DNA of 64,000 nt from NCBI RefSeq assembly GCF_051124815.1, contig NZ_CP118489.1, forward strand, positions 124,001 through 188,000, in the 5' to 3' direction. The notes below the pieces were generated by a model. That model saw nothing but the letters and a program-made list of their open reading frames with translations, was not told the DNA's origin and did not search any database. Shown here one piece after another: positions 7,757 to 16,597 of this stretch (positions are counted from its first letter, which is position 1; every line of letters begins with the position of its first letter). This DNA is from Azospirillum sp051124815. Lineage in GTDB: Bacteria; Pseudomonadota; Alphaproteobacteria; Azospirillales; Azospirillaceae. Both the position numbers and the translations under genes were made by a program.

Positions 7757-9070
7757 TCATCCCCGCGCGATCAGGTGGACGAAGGACCCCAATGCCAGCC
7801 CGCGCCGGCTGCCGAGATCGCCGAGGTCGCTGCCGTCCGCCGCCGTGGCCTGCAGCAGCGGCGCGTCCTCGCCGCGCGACAGCGTCGAGGCATAGTGGAA
7901 CTCGTGACCCATCAGCGGGGATCCAGCCGGTCCCAGCGGCCCGTCGGCCAGCAGGGCCGCCCGGCGATAGCCCAGATGCAGCCGCCGCTTGGCGAAGGAG
8001 GTGCGCACGCCCAGCAGCCCGGTCATCGGGTGGGTGACGCCGTCGGCATCCTCCAGCGTTTCGCCCATCACCATGTAGCCGCCGCACTCGCCATAGACCG
8101 GCACCCGCTCCGCCGCCGCGCGCAGGCCGTCGCGGAAGACGTGGTTGGCGGCGAGGCGGCCGGCATGCAGTTCCGGATATCCGCCGGGCAGATAGACGGC
8201 GTCCGCGTCCTGTGGCGGCGCCTCGTCCGCCAGCGGGGAGAAGAAGCGCAGTTCCGCCCCGGCGGCCTGCCAGCCGGCAGTCAGGTGCGGGTAGACGAAG
8301 GTGAAGGCGGGATCCTGTGCGATGGCGATGCGCTGCCCCAGCGGCGGCAGGGCGGGAGCGTCGCTGCCGCGTCCGGCCCGTGACGGCTTGGCCAGCGCGA
8401 CGACGCGATCGAGATCGACATGCTCGGCGACGAAGCGGCCGAGTGCGGCCAGCCGGTCGGCCAGCCCCTCCGTCTCGTCGGCCTGGACGAGGCCGAGATG
8501 ACGCTCGGGCAGGCTGAGGTCGGGGGCGCGGGGCAGGGCGCCCAGCAGGGGGATGCCCAGCGCCTCGATGGCGGTGCCGGCAAGGGCGGTGTGGCGCGGG
8601 CTGCCGACATTGTTCAGCACGACGCCGCCAATGGTCACGTCGTCGCGGTAGGTGGCGAAGCCCTTGACCAGGGCCGCGGCCGACTGCGACTGGCCCTTGG
8701 CGTTCACCACCAGCAGGACCGGCCAGCCGGTGCGCGCCGCGATCTCCGCCGTCGAACCGGTGCCGGTGGCACCGACCCCGGCGACGCCGTCGAACAGGCC
8801 CATCAGCGCTTCGCAGACCAGCAGCTCGGCGCCCTCGGCGGCGCGGGCGGCCAGCCCGTCCAGCAGATCCGGCCCCATCGCCCATGTATCGAGGTTGACG
8901 CTCGGCCGGCCGGTGGCGGCGCGGTGGAAAGCCGGGTCGATGTAGTCCGGCCCCGACTTCACCGCCCCCACCGCCACGCCGCGGGCGCGCAGCGCCGCCA
9001 GCAGCCCCAGCGTCAGCGTCGTCTTGCCGGTGCCCGAGGCCGGGGCGGCGATGATGAGACCATCAGCCAT
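7757..9070 (-). CDS. cobB: CobB, hydrogenobyrinic acid a,c-diamide synthase
   Basis: ATP- and glutamine-dependent amidation of the a and c side chains of (hydrogeno)byrinic acid. The N-terminal dethiobiotin-synthetase-like domain carries the P-loop ASGTGKTTLTLG (about 10-21) and KSGPDYIDP. The C-terminal class-I-glutaminase-like domain has the nucleophile segment VYGECGGYMVMGE (about residues 325-340) and a late conserved HEFHYA. At 437 residues it is of normal length. The start overlaps the end of cobA by 8 bp. Confidence 0.95.
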   Translation of the reverse strand: MADGLIIAAPASGTGKTTLTLGLLAALRARGVAVGAVKSGPDYIDPAFHRAATGRPSVNLDTWAMGPDLLDGLAARAAEGAELLVCEALMGLFDGVAGVGATGTGSTAEIAARTGWPVLLVVNAKGQSQSAAALVKGFATYRDDVTIGGVVLNNVGSPRHTALAGTAIEALGIPLLGALPRAPDLSLPERHLGLVQADETEGLADRLAALGRFVAEHVDLDRVVALAKPSRAGRGSDAPALPPLGQRIAIAQDPAFTFVYPHLTAGWQAAGAELRFFSPLADEAPPQDADAVYLPGGYPELHAGRLAANHVFRDGLRAAAERVPVYGECGGYMVMGETLEDADGVTHPMTGLLGVRTSFAKRRLHLGYRRAALLADGPLGPAGSPLMGHEFHYASTLSRGEDAPLLQATAADGSDLGDLGSRRGLALGSFVHLIARG

Positions 9071-9863
9071 GTTGCAGCGCCATTTGGCCCGGCAGCCATT
9101 CCAGCGCCGGGCGCAGCCGCACCACCTCGCCGATCACGATGATGGCCGGCGGTTCCAGATCGCTCGCCGCCAGATCGGCGACGCAGGTGCCGAGGCTGGT
9201 GACGAGGCTTTTCTGGTTGGCGGTCGTCGCCTCCGTCACCACGCCGACGGGGGTGTCGGCGGACAGGCCGCCGGCCATCAGCTCCGTCGCAATGGTCGGC
9301 AACGCCTTCCAGCCCATATAGAGGATCAGCGGCGCCTTGGTGGCGGCCAGCGCCCGCCAGTCCGGCCCGCCGCCCAGCGAATGGCCGGTCGCCAGGATCA
9401 CCGCCTGGTTGGTGTCGCGGTGGGTCGCCGGGATGCCGGCATAGGCCGGGCCGGCGATGCCGGACGTGATGCCGGGTACGATGCGGAAGGGAATGCCCTC
9501 TGCCGCCAGCGCCTGCGCCTCCTCGCCGCCGCGGCCGAAGACGAAGGGGTCGCCGCCCTTCAGGCGCAGAACGCGATGTCCCTCCTTCGCCAGCTCGATC
9601 AGGCGGTTGGTGATGTCGTCCTGATGGGCGGAGGGACGGCCGCCGCGCTTTCCGGCGAACTCCAGCCTTGCCGACGGGCTGGCGAGCGCCATGATCCGTT
9701 CGCCGACCAGCGCGTCATGGACGATGACGTCGGCTTGCCTTAGACCTTGCAGGGCCAGCAGGGTGAGCAGGCCGGGGTCGCCGGGGCCGGACCCGGCCAG
9801 CCAGACGCTGCCGGGGGCGAAGGGGACCAGGACGCTTTCGGGAATGGACGACTCAAACGACAT
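9063..9863 (-). CDS. cobA: CobA, uroporphyrinogen-III C-methyltransferase (SUMT)
   Basis: Methylates uroporphyrinogen III at C2 and C7 to give precorrin-2, the entry to the corrin pathway. The single-domain protein of 266 residues has VWLAGSGPGDPGLLT, the LRLKGGDPFVFGRGGEE loop and VPGITSGIAGPAYAGIP, all diagnostic of SUMT. There is no CysG-type dehydrogenase domain. The ATG at 9861-9863 is chosen; the frame remains open further upstream but that part lies opposite cbiD. Confidence 0.94.
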   Translation of the reverse strand: MSFESSIPESVLVPFAPGSVWLAGSGPGDPGLLTLLALQGLRQADVIVHDALVGERIMALASPSARLEFAGKRGGRPSAHQDDITNRLIELAKEGHRVLRLKGGDPFVFGRGGEEAQALAAEGIPFRIVPGITSGIAGPAYAGIPATHRDTNQAVILATGHSLGGGPDWRALAATKAPLILYMGWKALPTIATELMAGGLSADTPVGVVTEATTANQKSLVTSLGTCVADLAASDLEPPAIIVIGEVVRLRPALEWLPGQMALQHG

Positions 9864-9921
9864 GAACGCGGACTCGGGCTCGGAGAAGACGGAAGGCGGC
9901 GTGGCGGATGCCGGAGACGGC

Positions 9922-11112
9922 ATGCCGGAGCATGCTACACCCTTGCGCCGCGGCTGGACGACGGGAACCTGCGCCACCGCCGCGGCGCGGGCGGCGGCTG
10001 AGGCTCTGTTCGGCGGGGAGTTCCCCGACCCGGTGACCGTGACCCTGCCCGGCGGCCAGACCCCTGCCTTCGCCCTGGCGGTGACGGAGCGGGGAGAGGG
10101 GCCGGACGGCATCCCGGACGGTCCCTGGACCATGGCCGGCGTGGTCAAGGATGCCGGCGACGATCCCGACGTTACCCATGGCGCGCTGGTGCGGGCGCGG
10201 GTCTGGCGCGGCGCGCCCGGCAGCGGCGTGACATTCCGCGCCGGTCCCGGCGTCGGCACTGTGACCCTGCCCGGCCTGCCGCTGGCCGTCGGCGAGCCTG
10301 CCATCAACCCGGTGCCGCGCAGCATGATCGCGCAGGCGGTGAGGGAGGCTGCGGCCGAGGCGGGCCAGCCTGCGGATCTGGTGGTCGAGGTCGGGGTGGA
10401 GAATGGCGAGCAGCTCGCCAGGCGCACGATGAACGGGCGGCTCGGCATTCTGGGCGGGCTGTCGATCCTGGGAACCACGGGCATCGTCGTACCCTATTCC
10501 TGCGCGGCCTGGATCGCCTCGATCCAGCGCGGCATCGACGTGGCGCGGGCCGCCGGGCTGACCCATGTCGCGGCCTGCACCGGCGACCTGTCGGAAAAGG
10601 CGGTGGTCGCGCGCTACGGCCTGTCGGAACAGGCGCTGCTCGACATGGGCGATTTCGTCGGCGGCACGCTGAAGTACCTGCGCCGGCACCCGATTCCACG
10701 CCTGACGCTGTGCGGCGGATTCGCGAAGTTCGGCAAGCTGGCGCGCGGGCTGATGGACCTGCACAGCAAGCGCAACAGCGTCGACTTCGACTGGCTGGCC
10801 GAACGGCTGGCGGAACTGGGCGCCGGGACGGATCTGATCGCGCAAGCGCGCGGCGCCAACACCGCGGCGCAGGTGCTGGGCATGGCGGACGCCGCCGGCT
10901 TGGCCCTGGCCGATCATGTCGCCGAACTGGCCCGCCGCGCCGCGCAGAATGTGCTGGAGGATGCGCCGGTCGCGGTCGAGGTGCTGGTCACCGACCGGCA
11001 GGGGCGCATCGTGGGGTGTGCTCCCTCTCCCGCGCCCATGAACCCTCTCCCCCCCGGGGAGAAGGAGATTGGTGCTGGCTTGGGCAAGCCTCACTCCCCC
11101 AGCCCCCGGTAA
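9922..11112 (+). CDS. cbiD: CbiD-type precorrin-5B C1-methyltransferase
   Basis: Methylates C1 during ring contraction with loss of the two-carbon unit. Family signatures are LRRGWTTGTCATAAARA at the N-terminus, the GRLGILGGLSILGTTGIV block and LTLCGGFAKFGKLA. CbiD was defined in the anaerobic route, but alphaproteobacteria lacking CobF use it in the aerobic route. The ATG at 9922 has GGAG 6 bases upstream; in-frame ATGs at 9844 and 9862 would overlap cobA head-on. The last 30 or so residues (PSPAPMNPLPPGEKE...) are encoded by a dispersed repeat and are probably not native. The 3' end overlaps the convergent cobM by 22 bp. Confidence 0.93.
   Translation: MPEHATPLRRGWTTGTCATAAARAAAEALFGGEFPDPVTVTLPGGQTPAFALAVTERGEGPDGIPDGPWTMAGVVKDAGDDPDVTHGALVRARVWRGAPGSGVTFRAGPGVGTVTLPGLPLAVGEPAINPVPRSMIAQAVREAAAEAGQPADLVVEVGVENGEQLARRTMNGRLGILGGLSILGTTGIVVPYSCAAWIASIQRGIDVARAAGLTHVAACTGDLSEKAVVARYGLSEQALLDMGDFVGGTLKYLRRHPIPRLTLCGGFAKFGKLARGLMDLHSKRNSVDFDWLAERLAELGAGTDLIAQARGANTAAQVLGMADAAGLALADHVAELARRAAQNVLEDAPVAVEVLVTDRQGRIVGCAPSPAPMNPLPPGEKEIGAGLGKPHSPSPR
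11022..11105. repeat. C/G-rich dispersed repeat, half copy within the cbiD end
   Basis: Contains the arm AACCCTCTCCCCCCCGGGGA followed by GAAGGAG. This is one arm of the repeat family seen at 14.3, 17.1, 21.4, 27.0, 31.8, 37.1 and 52.8 kb. Here it lies inside the reading frame of cbiD, supplies its C-terminal tail and abuts the stop codon of cobM on the other strand. Confidence 0.7.
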
Positions 11113-11852
11113 CGCCGCACATGGCTGCCGTCATAGAGCGCGCTGCAGCGGAACTCCTCATGACCCAGCGCCGGGCCAACCAGGATCAGCGCGGTGCGCT
11201 CCATCGGTGACGCCGCGACCTGTTCCGCGATGTCGGCCAGCGTGCCGCGCAGCACCCGCTCGTCCGGCCAGGTGGCGCGATAGACCACCGCCGCCGGGCA
11301 GTCGGCGCCGTAGAGCGGGGTCAGCCGCTCCACCACCCGGTCGATGACGTGGATCGACAGGTGGATCGCCAGCGTGGCAGCGGACGCGCCCAGCACCTCC
11401 AGCGTTTCGTTCGCCGGCATCGCCGAGGCGCGACCCTCGGTGCGGGTCAGGATCAGCGTCTGGCTGACCTCCGGCAGGGTCAGTTCCCGCCCCAGCGCGG
11501 CCGACGCGGCGGCGAAGGCCGGCACGCCTGGGGTGATGGTGTAGGGGATGCCGAGTTCCCGCAGCGCGCGGGTCTGTTCACCAAGCGCGCTGTAGACCGA
11601 CAGGTCGCCGGAATGCAGCCGGGCGACGTCCTTGCCGGCGGTGTGGGCGGCCTGGAACTCGGCGACGATCTCCTCCAGCGTCAGCGGCGCGGTGTCGACG
11701 ATCCGCGCATCGGCGGGGGCATGGGCGATGATCTCCTTCGGGACCAGCGACCCGGCATAGAGGCAGACCGGGCAGCGCGCGATCAGGTCGCGGCCGCGCA
11801 GGGTCAGCAGGTCGGGAGCGCCCGGTCCGGCACCGATGAAATGGACGGTCAT
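11091..11852 (-). CDS. cobM: CobM, precorrin-4 C11-methyltransferase
   Basis: SAM-dependent methylation at C11 of precorrin-4. The 253 residues contain the tetrapyrrole-methylase motifs VHFIGAGPGAPDLLTLRG, VARLHSGDLSVYSALGEQ and ITPGVPAFAAASAALG. The ATG at 11852 overlaps the cobE stop as ATGA. The gene converges on cbiD, with the two stop codons about 20 bp apart and overlapping. Confidence 0.95.
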   Translation of the reverse strand: MTVHFIGAGPGAPDLLTLRGRDLIARCPVCLYAGSLVPKEIIAHAPADARIVDTAPLTLEEIVAEFQAAHTAGKDVARLHSGDLSVYSALGEQTRALRELGIPYTITPGVPAFAAASAALGRELTLPEVSQTLILTRTEGRASAMPANETLEVLGASAATLAIHLSIHVIDRVVERLTPLYGADCPAAVVYRATWPDERVLRGTLADIAEQVAASPMERTALILVGPALGHEEFRCSALYDGSHVRRYRGLGE

Positions 11853-12283
11853 GAACGGGTCTCCAAAAGAGCGACGGCCGGCAGGGCGAGCGCCACGGTG
11901 GCGCGGGGGGTGGAGCGGCGCGGCAGCAGCAGGCGCGATCCCGGCCCGGCGGCGGCCAGCGCCGCGGCCTCCGCGACCGACGCCAGCCCGACCGCGGCCA
12001 ACACGGTGGCGGAGCGGGTGTGGACGCGGTCCTGCGCGGCCAGCAGCGCGTCCTCCTCGATGAAGCGCAGCGGCAGGCCGAGCGCGCGGGCGGCCTCCGC
12101 CAATCCGGCCTCGTCGGCCTTCATCGCCGGGGCGGCGAGGGCCGCCAACTGGCGCGCTGCATCGGGCAGGGCTGCTTCGTCGAAGGCGGCGGCGACCAGA
12201 CCGGCGATCTCCTCCCAGCCGCAGCCACGGCGGCAGCCCAGCCCGACGAAGACTGGGCCGAACAGCAGGGCTTCGGACGTCAT
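11849..12283 (-). CDS. cobE: CobE, cobalamin biosynthesis protein (CbiG C-terminal-like)
   Basis: A 144-residue protein of the CobE/CbiG_C family, with FVGLGCRRGCGWEEIAGLV at the N-terminus, the KADEAGLAEAARALGLPL helix and LPRRSTPRATVALAL near the C-terminus. CobE is required in the aerobic pathway; its exact step is not settled, and it is homologous to the C-terminal part of CbiG. It is ATGA-coupled at both ends, to cobL upstream and cobM downstream. Confidence 0.9.
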   Translation of the reverse strand: MTSEALLFGPVFVGLGCRRGCGWEEIAGLVAAAFDEAALPDAARQLAALAAPAMKADEAGLAEAARALGLPLRFIEEDALLAAQDRVHTRSATVLAAVGLASVAEAAALAAAGPGSRLLLPRRSTPRATVALALPAVALLETRS

Positions 12284-13527
12284 GCGGTCCATGCGCCCTC
12301 CGCATACGGCTTCTCGGCCCGCCACAGTGTGACCGGCATCGCCGCCCGCCAGCCGCGGAAACCGCCGACCGCCGAGGCGCGCGCCACCGAAATCTGGGTC
12401 AGGTCGCCGCCCAACCGCTTGTGCGCGTCGAACAGCACCGCTTCGCTTTCCAGCGTCACCGCGTTGGCGGCGATCCGGCCGCCGGGGGGAAGGGCGTCCC
12501 AGCAGGCCGCCAGCACGCCATCCGCAGTCAGCCCGCCGCCGATGAAGATGGCGTCCGGCCGCTCCAGCCCATCCAATGCCACGGGGGCCTTGCCGCGCAC
12601 CAGCGTCAGGCCGGGCACGCCAAAGGTCGCGGCGTTGGCGAGGATGCGGGCGATGCGCTCCGGGTGATGCTCGACGGCGATGGCGCGGTTGGCGGGGTCG
12701 CGCAGCATCCATTCGATGCCGATGGAGCCCGACCCGGCGCCGACATCCCACAGCAGTTCGCCCCGGCGCGGCGCCAGGAAGGACAGGGTGACGGCGCGCA
12801 CCTCGCGCTTGGTGATCTGGCCGTCATGCTCGAACCAATCGTCGGGCAGGCCGGGCGCCAGCGGCAGGATTCGGGCGCCGGGTGCGGCGACGCAGTCGAG
12901 CGCGATGGTGTTGAGATCGGCGACCCGTTCCGCGCTCCAGGCGTCTGCGGTGGCCTCCAGCTGGGCCTCGCGCGGGCCGCCCATCGCCTCCAGCACCGTC
13001 AGGCGCGAAGCGCCGAAGCCGCGGGCGCGCAGCAGGGCGGCCAGCTTGGCCGGAGTCGTTCCGTCCCAGGAAAGAAGCAGCAGCTTGGCATTCGGTTGCA
13101 GATGCGGAACGACCTGCTCCAGCGGGCGGCCATGGATGGTCAGGCAGCGGCAGTCCTGCAAGGGCCAACCCAGCCGGGATGCCGCGAGGCTGAAGGCGGA
13201 GGCCGCCGGGATCACGGTCGTTTCCGCAGCCGGAACGAGTCGCGACAACGTGGCGCCGACGCCGTACCAGGACGGATCGCCACTCGCCAGCACGCAGATC
13301 CGCTGTCCGCGCCGGGCAATCAGTCCGGGGAAGGCGTCGGTCATCGGCGAGGGCCAGGACAGCCGTTCCTGTCCCGCAACGACCGGCACGAGATCGAGGT
13401 GACGGGCGCCGCCATAGAGGATGGTCGCGCCTTCCACCGCCGCGCGGGCGGCAGGCGACAAACCGTCCCAGCCATCCTCGCCGATGCCGACGATGCTGAG
13501 CCAGCGGGGCGTTCCCATGCTATCCAT
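12280..13527 (-). CDS. cobL: CobL, precorrin-6Y C5,15-methyltransferase (decarboxylating)
   Basis: A bifunctional fusion. The N-terminal CbiE-like tetrapyrrole methylase (about 1-205; LSIVGIGEDGWDGLSPAA, CVLASGDPSWYGVGATL) methylates C5. The C-terminal CbiT-like Rossmann methyltransferase (about 215-415; LLWDVGAGSGSIGIEWML, AIFIGGG) methylates C15 and decarboxylates. The start at 13527 has AGGA about 8 bases upstream; an in-frame ATG at 13518 is the alternative. The 5' end lies head to head with cobK. Confidence 0.95.
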   Translation of the reverse strand: MDSMGTPRWLSIVGIGEDGWDGLSPAARAAVEGATILYGGARHLDLVPVVAGQERLSWPSPMTDAFPGLIARRGQRICVLASGDPSWYGVGATLSRLVPAAETTVIPAASAFSLAASRLGWPLQDCRCLTIHGRPLEQVVPHLQPNAKLLLLSWDGTTPAKLAALLRARGFGASRLTVLEAMGGPREAQLEATADAWSAERVADLNTIALDCVAAPGARILPLAPGLPDDWFEHDGQITKREVRAVTLSFLAPRRGELLWDVGAGSGSIGIEWMLRDPANRAIAVEHHPERIARILANAATFGVPGLTLVRGKAPVALDGLERPDAIFIGGGLTADGVLAACWDALPPGGRIAANAVTLESEAVLFDAHKRLGGDLTQISVARASAVGGFRGWRAAMPVTLWRAEKPYAEGAWTA

Positions 13528-13558
13528 GGCGCCGATCCTGAGGGGTGGGGAGGGGGAA

Positions 13559-14296
13559 TTGGTCAAGGTCCTGATCCTGGGCGGCACGACGGAGGCGACG
13601 GCGCTGGCAAAGCGTCTGGCCGGCCATCCGCGCATCGACGCCCGCGTGTCGCTGGCCGGCCGCACGAAGAATCCGGTGCTGCCGCCGCTGCCGACCCGTA
13701 TCGGCGGTTTCGGCGGGATGGGGGGCTTGATCGATTACCTGCGCACCGAGGGCATCGAGGTGGTGATCGACGCGACGCATCCCTTCGCGGATCAGATCTC
13801 CGCCAACGCCGCCGCGGCCTGCGCGCGGGCGGGTATGCCGTTGCGAGTCCTGACCCGGCCTGCCTGGGTGGCGGGGCCGGGCGACCGCTGGATCGCCGTG
13901 CCGGACATGGCTGCTGCGGCACTGGCTTTGCGCGACCTGGGCGACACCGTGTTCCTGACCATCGGCCGGCAGGAGGTCGCGGCTTTCGAGGCGATGCCCG
14001 ACAAGCGCTACCTGATCCGCGCGGTGGACCCGCCGGAACCGATGCCGGCCCTGCCGCGCATGAGCCTGATTCTCGACCGTGGCCCCTTCACCCTGGAGGG
14101 CGAACTGGCGTTGATGCGCGGGGAGCGGGTGGAGGTGGTCGTCAGCAAGAACAGCGGCGGACGCGCCACCGACGCGAAGCTGCAGGCCGCGCGGGAGTTG
14201 GGCCTGCCGGTGGTGATGGTGGAACGGCCGGCGGGCAACGGTGTGGCGGAACTGCACGGGGTGGAGGACGCGGTGGGGTGGCTGGAGAGGATGTGA
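13559..14296 (+). CDS. cobK: CobK, precorrin-6A reductase
   Basis: NADPH-dependent reduction of precorrin-6A to precorrin-6B. It has a Rossmann N-terminus (VKVLILGGTTEATALAKRL), a second block with VVIDATHPFADQISANAAAAC, and VVVSKNSGGRATDAKL near the C-terminus, all diagnostic. The TTG at 13559 directly follows a strong purine tract (GGGGAGGGGGAA) and gives the usual N-terminus; an ATG at 13526 would overlap the start of the divergent cobL. About 245 residues, normal length. Confidence 0.94.
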   Translation: MVKVLILGGTTEATALAKRLAGHPRIDARVSLAGRTKNPVLPPLPTRIGGFGGMGGLIDYLRTEGIEVVIDATHPFADQISANAAAACARAGMPLRVLTRPAWVAGPGDRWIAVPDMAAAALALRDLGDTVFLTIGRQEVAAFEAMPDKRYLIRAVDPPEPMPALPRMSLILDRGPFTLEGELALMRGERVEVVVSKNSGGRATDAKLQAARELGLPVVMVERPAGNGVAELHGVEDAVGWLERM

Positions 14297-14311
14297 GGCC
14301 CCTACCCGCAG

Positions 14312-14423
14312 AATCTCCCTCTCTCCCCCGGGGAGAGGGTCGGGGTGAGGGGATGCACCGCGTGCCTTCCGGAGAATCCTCGCCGCGCGTCCCCTCACCC
14401 AGCCCTCTCCCCGGGGGAGAGGG
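14312..14423. repeat. C/G-rich dispersed repeat, full copy
   Basis: Left arm CCCTCTCTCCCCCGGGGAGA continues with GGGTCGGGGTGAGGGG. The right arm, from 14391, reads CCCCTCACCCAGCCCTCTCC followed by a CCGGGGGAGAGGG hairpin. The two arms are inverted with respect to each other. It lies between the convergent cobK and cobJ and could act as a transcription barrier. It also marks the left edge of the frameshift-rich block. Confidence 0.85.
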
Positions 14424-14456
14424 TTACTCGCGGTGGGTTGTTCGTCACACCCATCC

Positions 14457-15211
14457 TCACCCCCGATAGTGCCGGGGCGTATACACCCAGCGCCCGCCGT
14501 CCGCCCGCGCGACAAAGCGGGTGTGCGAGGCGCCGATGATGACCAGCGTGCGCATGTCGGCCTGCTCCGCCCGCACCTCTCCCAGCGTGGTCACCGTCAG
14601 CTCCTCGTCCGGGCGGCCGACGGCGCGGCCCAGGACGATGGGGGCCTCAGGCGCGCGGATGTCGCGCAGCGCGTCGAAGGCGGCGCCAAGCTGCCAGGGC
14701 CGGGCGCGGGAGATCGGGTTGTAGAGCGCGATGACGAAATCCGCCTCCGCCGCCAGACGCAGGCGCCGCAGCACCACCTCCACGGCTTCAGATTGTCGGA
14801 CAGCGAAATGGCGCAGAAATCATGACCCAGCGGCGCCCCGGCCCGCGCGGCTGCCGCCTGCATGGCGGAGACGCCGGGGTCGACGGACAGCGGAACAGCA
14901 CGCCACGCCTCGGGGCGTCCGGATCATCCAGCGCCTCGAAGACGGCGGCGGCCATGGCGAAGATGCCGGGGTCGCCGCCCCGAAACCACCGCCACCCGCC
15001 GGCCCTGCGCCGCAAGATCCAGCGCGAAGCGGGCGCGGTCCAGTTCCACCCGGTTGTCGGAGGCATGGCGTACCTGATTCCCCGGCGGCACGCGGTCGAC
15101 GGGGAAATAGCCGACAAGGTCGGTCGCCTCGGCCAGATCGCGCCGGGCCTCGGGCGTCAGCCAATCCTCGGGGCCGGGGCCCAATCCCACGACTTTCAGC
15201 CAACCAGTCAT
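14457..15211 (-). CDS. cobJ: CobJ, precorrin-3B C17-methyltransferase (frameshifted here)
   Basis: Methylates C17 with ring contraction. The protein is recovered by joining frames. The N-terminus VVGLGPGPEDWLTPEARRD and RHASDNRVELDRARFA are read from 15211. GGDPGIFAMAAAVFEALDDP follows in a second frame, then SAMQAAAARAGAPLGHDF, then LRLAAEADFVIALYNPISRA to the stop at 14457. At least three single-base shifts occur at about 15.04, 14.87 and 14.78 kb. The ATG overlaps the cobI stop as ATGA. Sequencing error is more likely than decay because no conserved segment is missing. Confidence 0.85.
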
Positions 15212-15963
15212 CCCCGCTTGCCCTCGCCCGGAATGACGATCTGGGAGAAGTAGGGGCGACGTCCGGCGCCTCCAGGAAGGGCATGAAACGCTGTTCGTCC
15301 ATGCTGGCGCGCTCCACGTACCAGGCCCGCTCGGCCAGCCCGGCGGCGGCGATGGCGCGGCGGACCTTCGGCAAATTCTGGCCCAGCTTCATCACCACGC
15401 AGGCATCGGCGGCGGTCAGGGCACGGACCAGCGACTCCTCGTCCAGCGTGCCGGGGATCACCGACAGCACGTCGTCGCGCAGCATCAGCGGGCGCGGCAG
15501 CAGGGACGCGCTGCACACCATGCTGGTGACGCCGGGGATGACCTCCGTCGCGAACCGGCCGGACAGCCGCAGGAACAGGTGCATGAAGGAGCCGTAGAAG
15601 AACGGATCCCCCTCGTTCAGCGCGCGGCGACGGAGCGGCCGGCGGCCAGATGGGCGGCGATGCGCTCGGCGGACTCGTCGAAGAAGGCCTCGATCTGACG
15701 GCCATAGTCCGGGTGGGTCGGCGGCAGTTCCACCGTCACCGGATAGACCATCGGCAGCTCGATCTGGTCGGACCTGATAGCCTGATCGGCGATGCGGCGG
15801 GCCTGCCCCCTCGTGCCGCGCTTGCAGAAATAGGCGACGACCGGACAGGCGCCGATGGTGCGCACCGCCTTCAGCGTCATCAGTTCCGGGTCGCCGGGGC
15901 CGACGCCGACGCCGAACAGGGTGCCCAGGGAGGGGGATTGGGGGTGGGGATTTCGCCGCTCAT
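15208..15963 (-). CDS. cobI: CobI, precorrin-2 C20-methyltransferase (frameshifted here)
   Basis: Methylates C20 of precorrin-2. The ATG at 15963 overlaps the cobH stop (ATGA). Three frame breaks are seen. One missing C in a C run near 15.93 kb separates MSGEIPTPNPP from GTLFGVGVGPGDPELMTLKA; one base near 15.62 kb separates IAAHLAAGRSVAA from LNEGDPFFYGSFMHLFLRLS; one missing C near 15.25 kb separates FLEAPDVAP from YFSQIVIPGEGKRG. Once joined, all family motifs are present, including VIPGVTSMVCSAS and CVVMKLGQNL. Confidence 0.87.
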
Positions 15964-16597
15964 TCCACGTCGCTCGCCAGGGCGTTGACGGCGGCGGCGG
16001 CCATGGCGCTGCCGCCGCGCCGGCCGCGGATCGCCAGATAGGGCACGCCGAAGGGGTTCTCTGCCAGCGCCTCCTTGCTTTCCATCGCGCCGACGAAGCC
16101 GACGGGAAGCCCAGGATCGCCGCCGGCTTCGGCGCACCCGCGGCCAGCATTTCCAGCAGATAGAACAGCGCCGTCGGCGCATTGCCGATGGCGACCACCG
16201 AGCCGCCCAGCCGGTCGCCCCACAGGTCGAGCGCGGCGGCGGAGCGGGTGTTGCCGATGCTCTTGGCCAGATCGGGCACGTTGGGATCGCGGAGCGTGCA
16301 GACCACCGCGTTGTCGGCCGGCAGGCGGGCGCGGGTCACGCCGTGGGCGACCATCTCACTGTCGCAGAGGATCGGCGCGCCGGATCGAAGAGCCGTCCGG
16401 GCGGCGGCACCGACGTCGGTGGAGAACAGCAGGTCCTGCGCCGCATCGACCATGCCGCAGGCGTGGATGACGCGCACCGCCACCGGCTTCAGGTCGTCGG
16501 GGATGGCGGACAGGTCGGCCTCCGCCCGAATGGTGGCGAAGGACTGGCGGTAGATGGCCGCTCCGTCGCGGATATAGTCGTAGAGCGGCTCAGGCAC
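15960..16597 (-). CDS. cobH: CobH, precorrin-8X methylmutase (one frameshift here)
   Basis: Moves the C11 methyl to C12 to give hydrogenobyrinic acid. The GTG start at 16597 has GAGGAG 8 bases upstream. The sequence reads RVIHACGMVDAAQDLLFS (catalytic His region), ILCDSEMVAHGVTRARLP and VAIGNAPTALFYLLEML. It then shifts by one base near 16.11 kb into LPVGFVGAMESKEALAENP and ends ALASDVE. About 212 residues when joined. Its start overlaps the cobG stop by 8 bp. Confidence 0.9.
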
